A stretch of 64,000 nucleotides of DNA from Paraburkholderia lycopersici (lineage in GTDB: Bacteria; Pseudomonadota; Gammaproteobacteria; Burkholderiales; Burkholderiaceae): NCBI RefSeq assembly GCF_900096975.1, contig NZ_FMYQ01000026.1, forward strand, positions 49,731-113,730, written 5' to 3'. Within the stretch, counting starts at the first letter, position 1. The number at the start of each line of letters is the position of its first letter. The position numbers and the translations under genes were made by a program. The notes below the pieces were generated by a model that ran no database searches, was not told where the DNA came from, and saw only the letters and a program-made list of their open reading frames with translations. Shown here in pieces: positions 35,461 through 45,494 of the stretch.

Positions 35461-38400
35461 TCACACCATCGAGGCCACCCCGGGCGCTTCTTCGTATGAA
35501 GCGCTCGCGCGCAGGAGCGCCGCCGCCTCGTCGCCCGGCAGCGGCGGCGCGAAGAAGTAGCCTTGCAGTTCGTCGCATGCGCGCTCGCGCAGGAAGCCGA
35601 ACTGCGCGGACGTCTCCACCCCTTCCGCGATCACCTGCAACTGCAATTCGTGGGCAAGCGCGATGATGGCCGCAGTGATCGTTTCGTCGTCGCTGCTCGT
35701 GCCGATGTCGGCCACGAACGAGCGGTCGATCTTGAGCCGGTCCACGGGCAGCCGCTTCAGATAGCTCAGGCTCGAATAGCCGGTGCCGAAGTCGTCGATG
35801 GCGATGCCGATGCCGAGCGCGTGCAGCTCGTTGAGCATCGACACCGCTTCTTCGGCGTTGCGCATGAGCGTGCTCTCGGTGAGTTCGATTTCGAGCCAGC
35901 ACGCGTCGAGGCCGGTTTCCTGCAGCACGTCCTTCACGAGCTGCGCGATGTCGCGCTGGTGAAACGTCTTCGCCGAGAAGTTCACGGAAACGCGCACGGG
36001 CGGCAGCCCCGCTAGCTGCCACTCGCGATTTTGCCGGCACGCCTCGCGCAGCACCCAGTCGGAGAGCGGGCCGATCAGGCCGCTTTCCTCGGCCACGGGG
36101 ATGAACTGCGAGGGCGAGACGAGTCCCGCCTCGGGATCGCGCCAGCGCACAAGCGCCTCCATGCCGATGATGCGCCCGCCCTCGATCTCCACCTGCGGCT
36201 GGTAGTGCAGCAGGAACTCGCTGTCGCGCAGCGCGCGGCGCAGGCGCCGTTCGAGGTTCAGGCGCGCGCCCACGTTCGCGTTCATCTCGGGCTGGAAGAA
36301 CTGGAATGTGTTGCGGCCCATGTCCTTCGCGCGATACATCGCGACGTCGGCCTTCTTGAGCAGCGTCTCCGCGTCGTTGCCGTCTTGCGGGTATACGCTC
36401 GCGCCCATGCTGCACCCCACGTAGAGCTCCGTGCCGTCGATCCACACCGGCTCCGAAATCATGGCGCGCGCCCGCTCCATCCAGCCGATCAGCGACTTCT
36501 CGTCGATCGTGTCGGTGAGCACGATCACGAATTCGTCGCCGCCGTGGCGCGCGACCGTGTCGGTCGTGCGCGTGCAGCGCGACAGCCGCTCGGCCACCAC
36601 GCCCAGCAGCCGGTCGCCCACGCTGTGGCCGAGGCTGTCGTTGACGTTCTTGAAGCCGTCGAGGTCGATGAACACCACGGCCACGCCGGTTTCGTGCCGC
36701 TGCGCCGCGACGAGCGCATGTTGCAGCCGGTCGCGCAGCAGGTTGCGGTTGGGCAGCAGCGTGAGGCTGTCGTAGTTCGCCTGGTATTCGAGCTGCTCCT
36801 GGTAGCGGATCAGCTCGGTCACGTCGTTGATGATGCCGATGTGATGCGTGATGCGCCCGTCGAAATCGGGCACGGGCGCGATCAGCAACTGGTTCCAGAA
36901 GAGCTCGCCGTCCTTGCGATAGTTGCGCAGCACGGCACTCACCTCGCGGTTGACGAGCAGTGCCTTGCGGATCGCGACGAGGCCGTCCTGGTCACGGTCG
37001 TCGCGCTGGAGCAGACGGCAGTCCTGGCCGATCACCTCGGCCGGATCGAAGCCCGTGATGCGCCGGAACGCCGGATTCGCGTACTCGATCAGGTTGCTGC
37101 CGCCCGGCCCCGGCGCGGTGATGAGAATGGCGTTGACGCACGCGTCGAGCGCGCGGCTTTGCAGGCGCAGCGCGAGGTCGGCGCGCTTGCTTTCGGTCGT
37201 GTCCGAATACGAACCGAGCACGCCGATCACGCAGCCGTCGCCGTCGAGTAGCGGCAGCTTGCTCGTCATCATGGTGCGGTGCAGGCCGTCGACCGTCAGA
37301 TCCTGTTCCACGTTGATGCGCGGCAGGCCCGAGTCGATCACTTCGCGGTCCTGTTCGCGCATGGCGCCGGCATAGGCGCGCCAGGGCAGATCGTCGTCGG
37401 TTTTGCCGATGATCTGCTCGGGGTACGAAAGGCCCGCGTCGCGCGCGAACGTCATGTTGCAGCCGAGGTAGCGCGACTGCGCGTCCTTCCAGAAGATGCG
37501 CTGCGGAATGTGGTCGATCACCGACTCGAGCATCTGGTTCGAGCGCTGCGCTTCCGCCTCGGCCTTGATCTGGTCGGTCACGTCGTCGGCGAGCACGAAC
37601 ACGGCGGCGCGCCCGAGGAAGGTGAGCGAGTGATGCGAAATGTCCGCGCTGATGATCGAGCCGTCGCGGCGGCGGTGATGCCAGATGCCGGCCATCGTGC
37701 GCACGTTCTGCGTGCGCGTGTCCGAGCGCGAGAGATGCTGCTCGAGCCGCGCGACGTCCTCGCCCGGGCGGATCTCGCGGATCGTCATGGCGAGGAACTC
37801 TTCCTCGCTGTAGCCGTACTGCTGGATCGCCGCGGTATTCACGGCGAGAAAGCGCAGCGTCTCGCGGTCGAACACGTACATGGGCACCGGATGCGCGTCG
37901 AAAAGCCCCTGGAAGCGCTCGCTGCGCAAACGCATGCCGCTCACCGCGCGCAGCTTTTCGCGGGCGGCGCTTTCGCGCGCGCCGAACGTGTAGATGAGGA
38001 GCGTGCCGCCCGCGAGCACCGTCACGATCAGGAGCATCAACGCGCGGCCCCCCGAGCGCGCCGAGTCGGCGAGCGCGGCGGCAAGCGCGAGGTCCTCCGT
38101 GCGTTGCAGCGCCGCGAGGCGCGCGGCGAGCCGGTCCACGCGCGTGTCGATGCGGATGTATTCGCCCGCGAGCCAGGCCGCGGTCTCGGGCGACTGCGCC
38201 GCGCCCACGGGGACGGGCGCCACCGCGATGGGCCGCGAAGCGGGGACAGGCGGCACGGCGATTGCCGTCGCGACTTGCAGCGCGGCGCCTTGCGCGGACG
38301 ATTCCGGCGCGACGACGCTCGCCGCCGATGCCGATGCCGATGCCGATGCAGATGCAGATGCAGATGCCGGGCGCGACGGCATGATGGCGCCGGTCACCAC

Positions 38401-39018
38401 ATGTCCGGCCATATGGACTTCCACCGCGCTTCCCGGCTGAACCGACGCCACAACGGCCGCGTGGCGCGCGAGTACCGGCCGGACCGCCGGTTTCGCCTCG
38501 GGGGCATGCGCCGCGTTCGCCGGCGACGCCGCGTCGGACTCGACGGACTCGACGGACTCGTCGGACTCGTCGGACTGCGGCGCAGCGGGCGCCTCGCCGG
38601 CCTGCGCACGCTCGTCGGCGATGCGTTGCCGGGCGCTGGCAAGCGTCGCGTCGATCTCGTGCCCAATGGCTGCGGCCTCCACGGCGGTTGCATCGAAACT
38701 GGCTGCCAGGTCGGCATTGCCGGCCAGCTCCGCGCGCAGCGCCCGGGCGGTTTCGTCGAGCGTGGCGGCACGCGCCTCGCGCGCGGCGGCCGACTCGGGC
38801 TGCCCCTGCGCGGCGAGACGGCCGAGCGCGCTCACACCGCTGCCGAGCGCTTCGCGATAGCGGTCGAGATCTTGACGGATCCGCGCGGCCTGGCCGGCGC
38901 GCCGATCGATCTCGCGCTGACCGTCGATCTGCGTCCACGCGACAAATGCGTTCGCCCCAACGGCCGCCACGACGACAGCCAGATTGATCAGTTGGCGCTT
39001 CGAAAGAAGAAGGTTCAT
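35461..39018 (-). CDS. PAS-GGDEF-EAL cyclic-di-GMP signalling protein
   Basis: This 1185-residue membrane protein has a hydrophobic segment at residues 8-28, a long Ala-rich periplasmic part, and a second segment near 325-345. Three PAS domains follow (about 360-480, 495-600, 615-735). The GGDEF domain has an intact RHGGDEFVIVL near residue 827, and the EAL domain has GMEALVRWRDPEAG near residue 954. Intact GGDEF and EAL mean it could make or break down c-di-GMP. The periplasmic part contains two short repeat tracts, Ser-Ala near residue 222 and acidic Ser-Asp-Glu near 150. Its ligand and net activity are unknown. Confidence 0.9.
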   Translation of the reverse strand: MNLLLSKRQLINLAVVVAAVGANAFVAWTQIDGQREIDRRAGQAARIRQDLDRYREALGSGVSALGRLAAQGQPESAAAREARAATLDETARALRAELAGNADLAASFDATAVEAAAIGHEIDATLASARQRIADERAQAGEAPAAPQSDESDESVESVESDAASPANAAHAPEAKPAVRPVLARHAAVVASVQPGSAVEVHMAGHVVTGAIMPSRPASASASASASASASAASVVAPESSAQGAALQVATAIAVPPVPASRPIAVAPVPVGAAQSPETAAWLAGEYIRIDTRVDRLAARLAALQRTEDLALAAALADSARSGGRALMLLIVTVLAGGTLLIYTFGARESAAREKLRAVSGMRLRSERFQGLFDAHPVPMYVFDRETLRFLAVNTAAIQQYGYSEEEFLAMTIREIRPGEDVARLEQHLSRSDTRTQNVRTMAGIWHHRRRDGSIISADISHHSLTFLGRAAVFVLADDVTDQIKAEAEAQRSNQMLESVIDHIPQRIFWKDAQSRYLGCNMTFARDAGLSYPEQIIGKTDDDLPWRAYAGAMREQDREVIDSGLPRINVEQDLTVDGLHRTMMTSKLPLLDGDGCVIGVLGSYSDTTESKRADLALRLQSRALDACVNAILITAPGPGGSNLIEYANPAFRRITGFDPAEVIGQDCRLLQRDDRDQDGLVAIRKALLVNREVSAVLRNYRKDGELFWNQLLIAPVPDFDGRITHHIGIINDVTELIRYQEQLEYQANYDSLTLLPNRNLLRDRLQHALVAAQRHETGVAVVFIDLDGFKNVNDSLGHSVGDRLLGVVAERLSRCTRTTDTVARHGGDEFVIVLTDTIDEKSLIGWMERARAMISEPVWIDGTELYVGCSMGASVYPQDGNDAETLLKKADVAMYRAKDMGRNTFQFFQPEMNANVGARLNLERRLRRALRDSEFLLHYQPQVEIEGGRIIGMEALVRWRDPEAGLVSPSQFIPVAEESGLIGPLSDWVLREACRQNREWQLAGLPPVRVSVNFSAKTFHQRDIAQLVKDVLQETGLDACWLEIELTESTLMRNAEEAVSMLNELHALGIGIAIDDFGTGYSSLSYLKRLPVDRLKIDRSFVADIGTSSDDETITAAIIALAHELQLQVIAEGVETSAQFGFLRERACDELQGYFFAPPLPGDEAAALLRASASYEEAPGVASMV
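38324..38365. repeat. Seven-unit hexanucleotide repeat in the GGDEF/EAL gene
   Basis: Four GCCGAT units are followed by three GCAGAT units without interruption. On the coding strand this reads as a Ser-Ala repeat in the periplasmic part. Gain or loss of one unit would keep the frame and change the linker by two residues. Confidence 0.9.
38536..38576. repeat. Nine-base tandem repeat in the GGDEF/EAL gene
   Basis: Four and a half copies of GGACTCG(A/T)C occur in tandem. On the coding strand they give alternating Ser-Asp-Glu and Ser-Val-Glu triplets, an acidic patch in the periplasmic region. Copy changes would stay in frame. Confidence 0.85.
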
Positions 39019-39279
39019 GAATGCCGAGCGTCGTTCGCGCCCGCGCCGTGAGCGCAGGATGTGGGGTCACGACTGACTGCGCGCGACCAGTCGGCGCCTG
39101 ACGCGCCAACCCGGAATAACGGCACGCCCGTGCTCGTCTTGAGGGACGAGTGCCCAGAAAGTGGCTGAAAAAAAAGCACGACGGCACCCCACGCCCTAGA
39201 GGCGCGGCCTATGCCCAAGAGGATGAGGCGGGGATGGGGCGGGGATTGGCCGGAATGGGCCGGGATCAGCGAGCCGGCA
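39019..39279. other. 261-base intergenic region with a G-rich tract
   Basis: No gene was seen here. Plus-strand positions 39230-39259 carry three GGGG runs and one GGG run, which could form a G-quadruplex. A run of eight A lies at 39168-39175. The region is upstream of the GGDEF/EAL gene and so probably holds its promoter. Confidence 0.4.
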
Positions 39280-39762
39280 TCAGCGCGGCACCGCCAGCCC
39301 GAACTCGCGCATGGCGGGCGCGAAATCGTGATTGCCCTCGGGCTTGCGCGCGAGCTTGGCAAGCACGTAACGCTGGAACGGATCGAGCTGCGCCCAGGCT
39401 TCGAGGCCGGGAGGCTGCAGGTTGGCAAGCTCGGACTGGTGCGCGATGCCGCCCGGCACCGCGTTCACGTTGCGCCAGGCGGGCGCTTCGTCGGGCGCGA
39501 ACCATTCGGGCTCGACGTTTGCATGCGTGCGCATCATCTCGAAGAGCGCGTGATCGAAATTGGGCTCGATCTGCGTGTCGTCATCCACGGGAAAACACGC
39601 CAGCAGCCGGCGGTCCTCGTAGGGCAGCAGTTGCCATTGCGCGAGAGAAATACGCAGACCAAAACGGTCCAGGTTGAAGCGCACGCACATCGGGATATAG
39701 GTGAGGTTCTCCGACGAGTCGACCTCGAACCGGAAAAGGAGCGGAGCTTCGTTCAATGCCAT
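39280..39762 (-). CDS. Nitrate-reductase-associated-family-like protein
   Basis: ATG 39762 gives a soluble 160-residue protein. The block YIPMCVRFNLDRFGLRISLA, then QWQLLPYEDRR, matches my memory of the small family found beside narB in cyanobacteria, with conserved IPM-RFKLD-GIKL-L-W. I recall no proven biochemical role for the family. It is divergent from fdhD, a molybdoenzyme maturation factor, which fits a link to molybdenum enzymes. The frame is open 54 codons further upstream but without conserved sequence. A TAAAAT box at 39817-39812 on this strand may be its -10. Confidence 0.65.
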   Translation of the reverse strand: MALNEAPLLFRFEVDSSENLTYIPMCVRFNLDRFGLRISLAQWQLLPYEDRRLLACFPVDDDTQIEPNFDHALFEMMRTHANVEPEWFAPDEAPAWRNVNAVPGGIAHQSELANLQPPGLEAWAQLDPFQRYVLAKLARKPEGNHDFAPAMREFGLAVPR

Positions 39763-39899
39763 GGCGGTATCCTCGCGAAGCGGGCGTGAGCGCAGGCGGC
39801 CCGCTTGAGGTATTTTAGAACCTTCCGCGCGCGGCGCGGCTCCGCCGTCCCCCGGCGGCGCTGCGGTGCCCCGCCGCACAAGGCAACGGAGCTTTACGC

Positions 39900-40781
39900 T
39901 TGAACACCCGCTCGAACACCTCAACCCGGCCGCACACCGCGACGACGAATTCCGCCACGAATCCGCTGCAAACCGAAGAACAACCGGGCGCCATTGAATT
40001 GCGCGTGCACCGGCACCGCGACGGCGAGGTGCAAACGCGCGACGACCACGTCGGCCAGGAATGGCCCGTCGCGCTCGTCTTCAACGGCATCTCGCACGCG
40101 GTCATGATGTGCACGCCGCGCGACCTCGAAGCGTTCGCCGTCGGCTTTGCGATCTCGGAAGGCATCGTCGGGCGCAACGCCGATATCCAGGATATCGAGG
40201 TCTACTGGCACGAAGAGGCGGATCTGCCGCATGCCGAAGTGCACCTCACGGTGGTGCAGCAGGCGTTCGTCGAACTCAAGGAAAAGCGCCGCGCGCTCGC
40301 TGGACGCAGCGGTTGCGGCGTGTGCGGCATCGAGAGCATCGACTTGCTCGATCTCGAACCCGAACGGGTGCCCGACACGGGCTTCGTCGCGCGCCTTGCG
40401 CCCGGGGCCATCGCGCGCGCCGCGCGCGAACTGCCGCAGCACCAGGCGCTCACCCAGCTCACGGGCGGCCTGCACGCGGCCGCGTGGTGCGACGAAAGCG
40501 GCGCGATCCTGCGCGCCTTCGAGGACGTGGGCCGCCACAACGCGCTCGACAAGCTCATAGGCCAGCTCGTGATCGCGCGCGCCGACACGCAGCAGGGCTT
40601 CGTCTTCCTCTCCAGCCGCGCAAGCTACGAACTCGTGCGCAAGGCCGCGCGCGTGGGTATTCCGATGGTCGCGACGATCTCGGCGCCCTCCTCGCTCGCC
40701 ATCGCCATCGCGAAGCGCGCCGGACTGCGGCTCGTGAGCTTTTGCCGCGAGTCCGGGTACGTCGATTACGAAACGGCCTGA
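39900..40781 (+). CDS. fdhD: Formate dehydrogenase sulfurtransferase FdhD
   Basis: FdhD transfers sulfur from a cysteine desulfurase to the molybdenum or tungsten cofactor of formate dehydrogenases. The catalytic Cys pair is in RSGCGVCGIESIDLLDLE near residues 138-155. WPVALVFNGISHAVMMCTPR starts the fold, and FEDVGRHNALDKLIG is the second family signature. The only upstream start in frame is TTG 39900, giving 293 residues; the first 30 are Thr/Asn-rich. No formate dehydrogenase gene lies in the window. Confidence 0.92.
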   Translation: MNTRSNTSTRPHTATTNSATNPLQTEEQPGAIELRVHRHRDGEVQTRDDHVGQEWPVALVFNGISHAVMMCTPRDLEAFAVGFAISEGIVGRNADIQDIEVYWHEEADLPHAEVHLTVVQQAFVELKEKRRALAGRSGCGVCGIESIDLLDLEPERVPDTGFVARLAPGAIARAARELPQHQALTQLTGGLHAAAWCDESGAILRAFEDVGRHNALDKLIGQLVIARADTQQGFVFLSSRASYELVRKAARVGIPMVATISAPSSLAIAIAKRAGLRLVSFCRESGYVDYETA

Positions 40782-40796
40782 ATCGCCGCCTGCGGC

Positions 40797-41567
40797 CTAG
40801 TCGAACTGCCGGAAATCCGGCTTGCGCTTTTCGAGGAAAGCCGTGAACGCCTCGCGCGCTTCAGGCGCGAGCAGCATCTTGCCGAAGTGCACCGACTCAT
40901 CGCTGATGCGCGTCTTGACTTCGTGAGCGCTCGCGCGCTTCATGAGCGACTTCGTCACGCGCAGTGACGAGGCGGGCAGCGCCACGAGCTTCGCCAGTTG
41001 CCCGGCAACGAACGCGTCGAGCTCGGCGGCGGGCAGCACGCGGTTCACGAAGCCGAGACGATGGGCCTCCGCGGCGTCGAAGGTCTCGCCGAGCAGCAGC
41101 TTTTCCGCCGCGCCCTGATAGCCCGCAATGCGCGGCAGCAGCAGCGACGAAGCCGCCTCGGGGCACAGGCCCAGTTGCGCGAACGGCACGGCGAAGCGCG
41201 CGTCGTCGGCGGCATAGACGATGTCGCAATGCAGCAGCAGCGTCGTGCCCACGCCGATCGCCGGCCCCTTCACCGCCGCGACGAGCGGCTTCTCGAAGCT
41301 CGAGATGGCGTCGAGAAAGCGCATCACGGGCGAATCGCCGCTCGTGGGCGGCGTCTTCAGGAAGTCTTCGATGTCGTTGCCCGCCGTGAAAATTTCGGCG
41401 TGCCCGCGCAACAGCACGGCACGCACGGACGCGTCCTCGTGCGCTGCGGCGAGCGCGCCGACCATCGCCTCGTACATCGCGGGCGTGAGCGCGTTCTTGC
41501 GCGCGGGGCGGTCGATGGTGATCGTCAGCACGCCGTTGTCGCGCGCGACGAGGATCTCGTTGCTCAT
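40797..41567 (-). CDS. Enoyl-CoA hydratase/isomerase family protein
   Basis: This 256-residue crotonase-fold protein has the oxyanion-hole strands LLRGHAEIFTAGNDIEDFL and AVKGPAIGVGTTLLLHCDI. FAQLGLCPEAASSLLLPRI contains the position of the second catalytic acid, LGLCPEA, so Glu is present. Its substrate is a fatty enoyl-CoA or a related acyl-CoA. It is the last gene of the TetR-led beta-oxidation operon, 98 bases after the thiolase stop. Confidence 0.9.
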   Translation of the reverse strand: MSNEILVARDNGVLTITIDRPARKNALTPAMYEAMVGALAAAHEDASVRAVLLRGHAEIFTAGNDIEDFLKTPPTSGDSPVMRFLDAISSFEKPLVAAVKGPAIGVGTTLLLHCDIVYAADDARFAVPFAQLGLCPEAASSLLLPRIAGYQGAAEKLLLGETFDAAEAHRLGFVNRVLPAAELDAFVAGQLAKLVALPASSLRVTKSLMKRASAHEVKTRISDESVHFGKMLLAPEAREAFTAFLEKRKPDFRQFD

Positions 41568-41666
41568 TGGCTTGTCTCCTCAGATCCAATCCGATACGAA
41601 AAACGGTCCGCAAACCGCGAGGTCTGCGAACCGTGCCGATAACGCCTGTGCGCCAGCCGAGGCCGC

Positions 41667-42866
<1,200 letters not shown>

Positions 42867-42900
42867 CTCTTGCTCCCGTATCTGGTGTGCGTCGGGCCGC

Positions 42901-45342
42901 TCAATTGCGCACCGGCTTGCCGGTTTGCAACATGCCCATGATGCGTTCCTGCGTCTTCTGCGTGCCGAGCAGATCGACGAAGGCGCGGCGTTCGAGCTTG
43001 AGCAGCCATGCCTCGTCGACCGTGCTGCCCGCCTCGACGTCGCCGCCGCACACGGCTTCCGCGATGCGGCTCGCAATCAGGAAGTCGTGATCGCTGATGA
43101 AACGGCCGTCGCGCAGGTTGACGAGCGACGCCTTGATGGTCGAGATCGCCGAGCGGCCCGCCACCGGAATCTGCGTCGCCCGCAGCGGCGGACGGTAGCC
43201 CGCCGCGGCGAGCGCACGCGCTTCCTGCTTCGCGGTGTCGAGCAGTTCGAACACGTTAAAGACGATCGTGTCCGAGGGCTTCAGATAGCCCATCGCGCGC
43301 GCCTCGTGCGCCGAGCCCGAAACCCTGGCCGTCGCGGCGTTTTCGAACGACTTCTGCAGGAAGCGCAGGAGATCGCCCGGCGCCGCGCCGATCGCCTGGG
43401 CGCCTTCGGCCGCGCGAATCGCCGCTTCCTTCAGGCCGCCGCCGGCCGGCACGAGGCCCACCCCCACTTCCACGAGACCCACGTAGCTCTCGACGTGCGC
43501 CACCCGCTTCGCGCTATGCAGCATGATTTCGCAGCCGCCGCCGAGCGCGATGCCCGACACTGCCGCGACCACCGGCACGTTCGCGTACTTCACGCGCAGC
43601 ATCGTGTCCTGGAACTTCTTCACGAACGGCTCGATGCCCTTCGCGCCGCCCATCATGAACGCGGGCATCGCCTCTTCGAGGTTCGCGCCGGCCGAGAACG
43701 GGCCGCCCGGCGTGCCGAGCCTGAGCGACGTCGGCTGCCAGATCACGACGCCCTTGTAGCCCGCCTCCGCGATCTCGATGGCCTTCACGAGCGAATCGAG
43801 CACGCCCGGCCCCATCGTGTTCATCTTGCTCTTGTACGAAACGATGACGACGTCGTCCTCGCCCGCGCGGTCGTCGGTCCAGGCGCGCAGGTGCTCGTTC
43901 TCGAACAGCGTCTTGCCGAAGGTCTTCGGATCGCGCGCGTTCGTTTCGCCGAACAGCGCCGCGCGAAACACCTGGCGCTCGTACACCGGCAGATTCGAGC
44001 GCGGCGCGAAGCGCGCTCCGGCGGGCGACCACGAGCCTTCCCCGCCGTGCACGCCGCCGTTCTCCGCAACCGGGCCTTCGAACACCCACGCGGGCAACGG
44101 CGCGTTCGAAAGCGCCTTGCCGGCGTCGATGTCTTCCTTCACCCATTCGGCGACCTGCTTCCAGCCGGCGGCCTGCCAGCCTTCGAACGGGCCTTCGTTC
44201 CAGCCGAAGCCCCAGCGGATCGCGAGATCGACGTCGCGCGCGTTGTCGGCGATCGACTGCAGATGCACGCCGATGTAATGGAACACGTCGCGGAAAATCG
44301 ACCACAGGAACTGCGCCTGCGGGTGCTGCGTTTCGCGCAGCAGCTTCAGGCGCTCCGCAGGCGCACGCTTGAGGATGCGGCCCACGAGTTCGTCGGCCTT
44401 GCCGCCGCCGTCGACGTACTCGCCCGTGTTCGCGTCGAGCACCTTGATCGCCCGGCCTTCCTTGCGATAGAAGCCCGCGCCCGTCTTCTGGCCGAGCGCG
44501 CCCTTCGCCACGAGGCCCGCGAGCACGGCGGGCGTCTCGTAGACCGGGAAGAACGGATCGTCCTTCAGGTTGTCCTGCATCGTCTTGATGACGTGCGCCA
44601 TCGTGTCGAGGCCCACGACGTCGGCGGTGCGGAACGTCGCCGACTTCGCGCGGCCGAGGCGCGCGCCCGTCAGGTCGTCGACTTCGTCGAAGCGCAGACC
44701 GAACCGCTTCGCCTCGGCGATCACCGCGAGGATCGAGAACACGCCCACGCGGTTCGCGATGAAGTTCGGCGTGTCCTTCGCGCGCACGACGCCCTTGCCC
44801 ACCACGCTCGTGAGGAACGTTTCGAGCTGGTCGAGGATGTCGGGCTTCGTGTGCGCGGTCGGGATCAGCTCCACGAGGTGCATGTAGCGCGGCGGGTTGA
44901 AGAAGTGCACGCCGCAGAAGCGCGCCTTCAACGCGTCGTCGAAGCCTTGCGAGAGTTCGGTGATCGACAGGCCCGAGGTGTTGCTCGCGAAGATCGCGTT
45001 CGGGCCGAGGTGCGGCGCGACCTTCTTGTAGAGGTCGTGCTTCCAGTCCATGCGCTCGGCGATCGCCTCGATCACCACGTCGCATTCGGCGAGCTTCGCG
45101 ATGTCGTCTTCGTAGTTCGCCGGCGTGATGTATTGCGCGTCGTCCTTCACGCCGAACGGCGCGGGCGAGAGCTTCTTCAGGTTCTCGACCGCCTTCAGCG
45201 CGATGGCGTTCTTCGGGCCTTCCTTCGCGGGCAGATCGAACAGCAGCACGGGCACGCGCGCGTTGATGAGATGCGCCGCGATCTGCGCGCCCATCACGCC
45301 GGCGCCGAGCACGGCCACCTTGCGAATAATGAGATTGCTCAC
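42901..45342 (-). CDS. 3-hydroxyacyl-CoA dehydrogenase / enoyl-CoA hydratase, bifunctional
   Basis: Start is GTG 45342, placed behind GGAGGAAC; an upstream ATG would run into the acyl-CoA dehydrogenase gene. The protein is 813 residues. The N-terminal NAD-binding domain has VAVLGAGVMGAQIAAHLINA and the dehydrogenase C-terminal domain follows. The crotonase domain is at the C-terminal half, with AVSGIALGGGCEIMLHSAKR. This order, dehydrogenase first, is opposite to E. coli FadB. It hydrates enoyl-CoA and oxidises the 3-hydroxy product in one chain. Confidence 0.92.
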   Translation of the reverse strand: MSNLIIRKVAVLGAGVMGAQIAAHLINARVPVLLFDLPAKEGPKNAIALKAVENLKKLSPAPFGVKDDAQYITPANYEDDIAKLAECDVVIEAIAERMDWKHDLYKKVAPHLGPNAIFASNTSGLSITELSQGFDDALKARFCGVHFFNPPRYMHLVELIPTAHTKPDILDQLETFLTSVVGKGVVRAKDTPNFIANRVGVFSILAVIAEAKRFGLRFDEVDDLTGARLGRAKSATFRTADVVGLDTMAHVIKTMQDNLKDDPFFPVYETPAVLAGLVAKGALGQKTGAGFYRKEGRAIKVLDANTGEYVDGGGKADELVGRILKRAPAERLKLLRETQHPQAQFLWSIFRDVFHYIGVHLQSIADNARDVDLAIRWGFGWNEGPFEGWQAAGWKQVAEWVKEDIDAGKALSNAPLPAWVFEGPVAENGGVHGGEGSWSPAGARFAPRSNLPVYERQVFRAALFGETNARDPKTFGKTLFENEHLRAWTDDRAGEDDVVIVSYKSKMNTMGPGVLDSLVKAIEIAEAGYKGVVIWQPTSLRLGTPGGPFSAGANLEEAMPAFMMGGAKGIEPFVKKFQDTMLRVKYANVPVVAAVSGIALGGGCEIMLHSAKRVAHVESYVGLVEVGVGLVPAGGGLKEAAIRAAEGAQAIGAAPGDLLRFLQKSFENAATARVSGSAHEARAMGYLKPSDTIVFNVFELLDTAKQEARALAAAGYRPPLRATQIPVAGRSAISTIKASLVNLRDGRFISDHDFLIASRIAEAVCGGDVEAGSTVDEAWLLKLERRAFVDLLGTQKTQERIMGMLQTGKPVRN

Positions 45343-45494
45343 GTTGTTCCTCCAGCGGATATGCAATGTCGAGCGGATTGGGGAGTGTGGGCGGCGCACA
45401 CCGGCGTGTTGCCGGTTTGGCGCGCCGCCTTCGGGCATTCGATGAACCGGCGCGGCGCGCGCATCAAGCACCTGAAGGCGCGCCGCGTGGACGC

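Noticed and set aside
38324..38576. Possible CRISPR-like array from tandem repeats
   Set aside because: Units are 6 and 9 bases, contiguous, without spacers, inside a coding frame.
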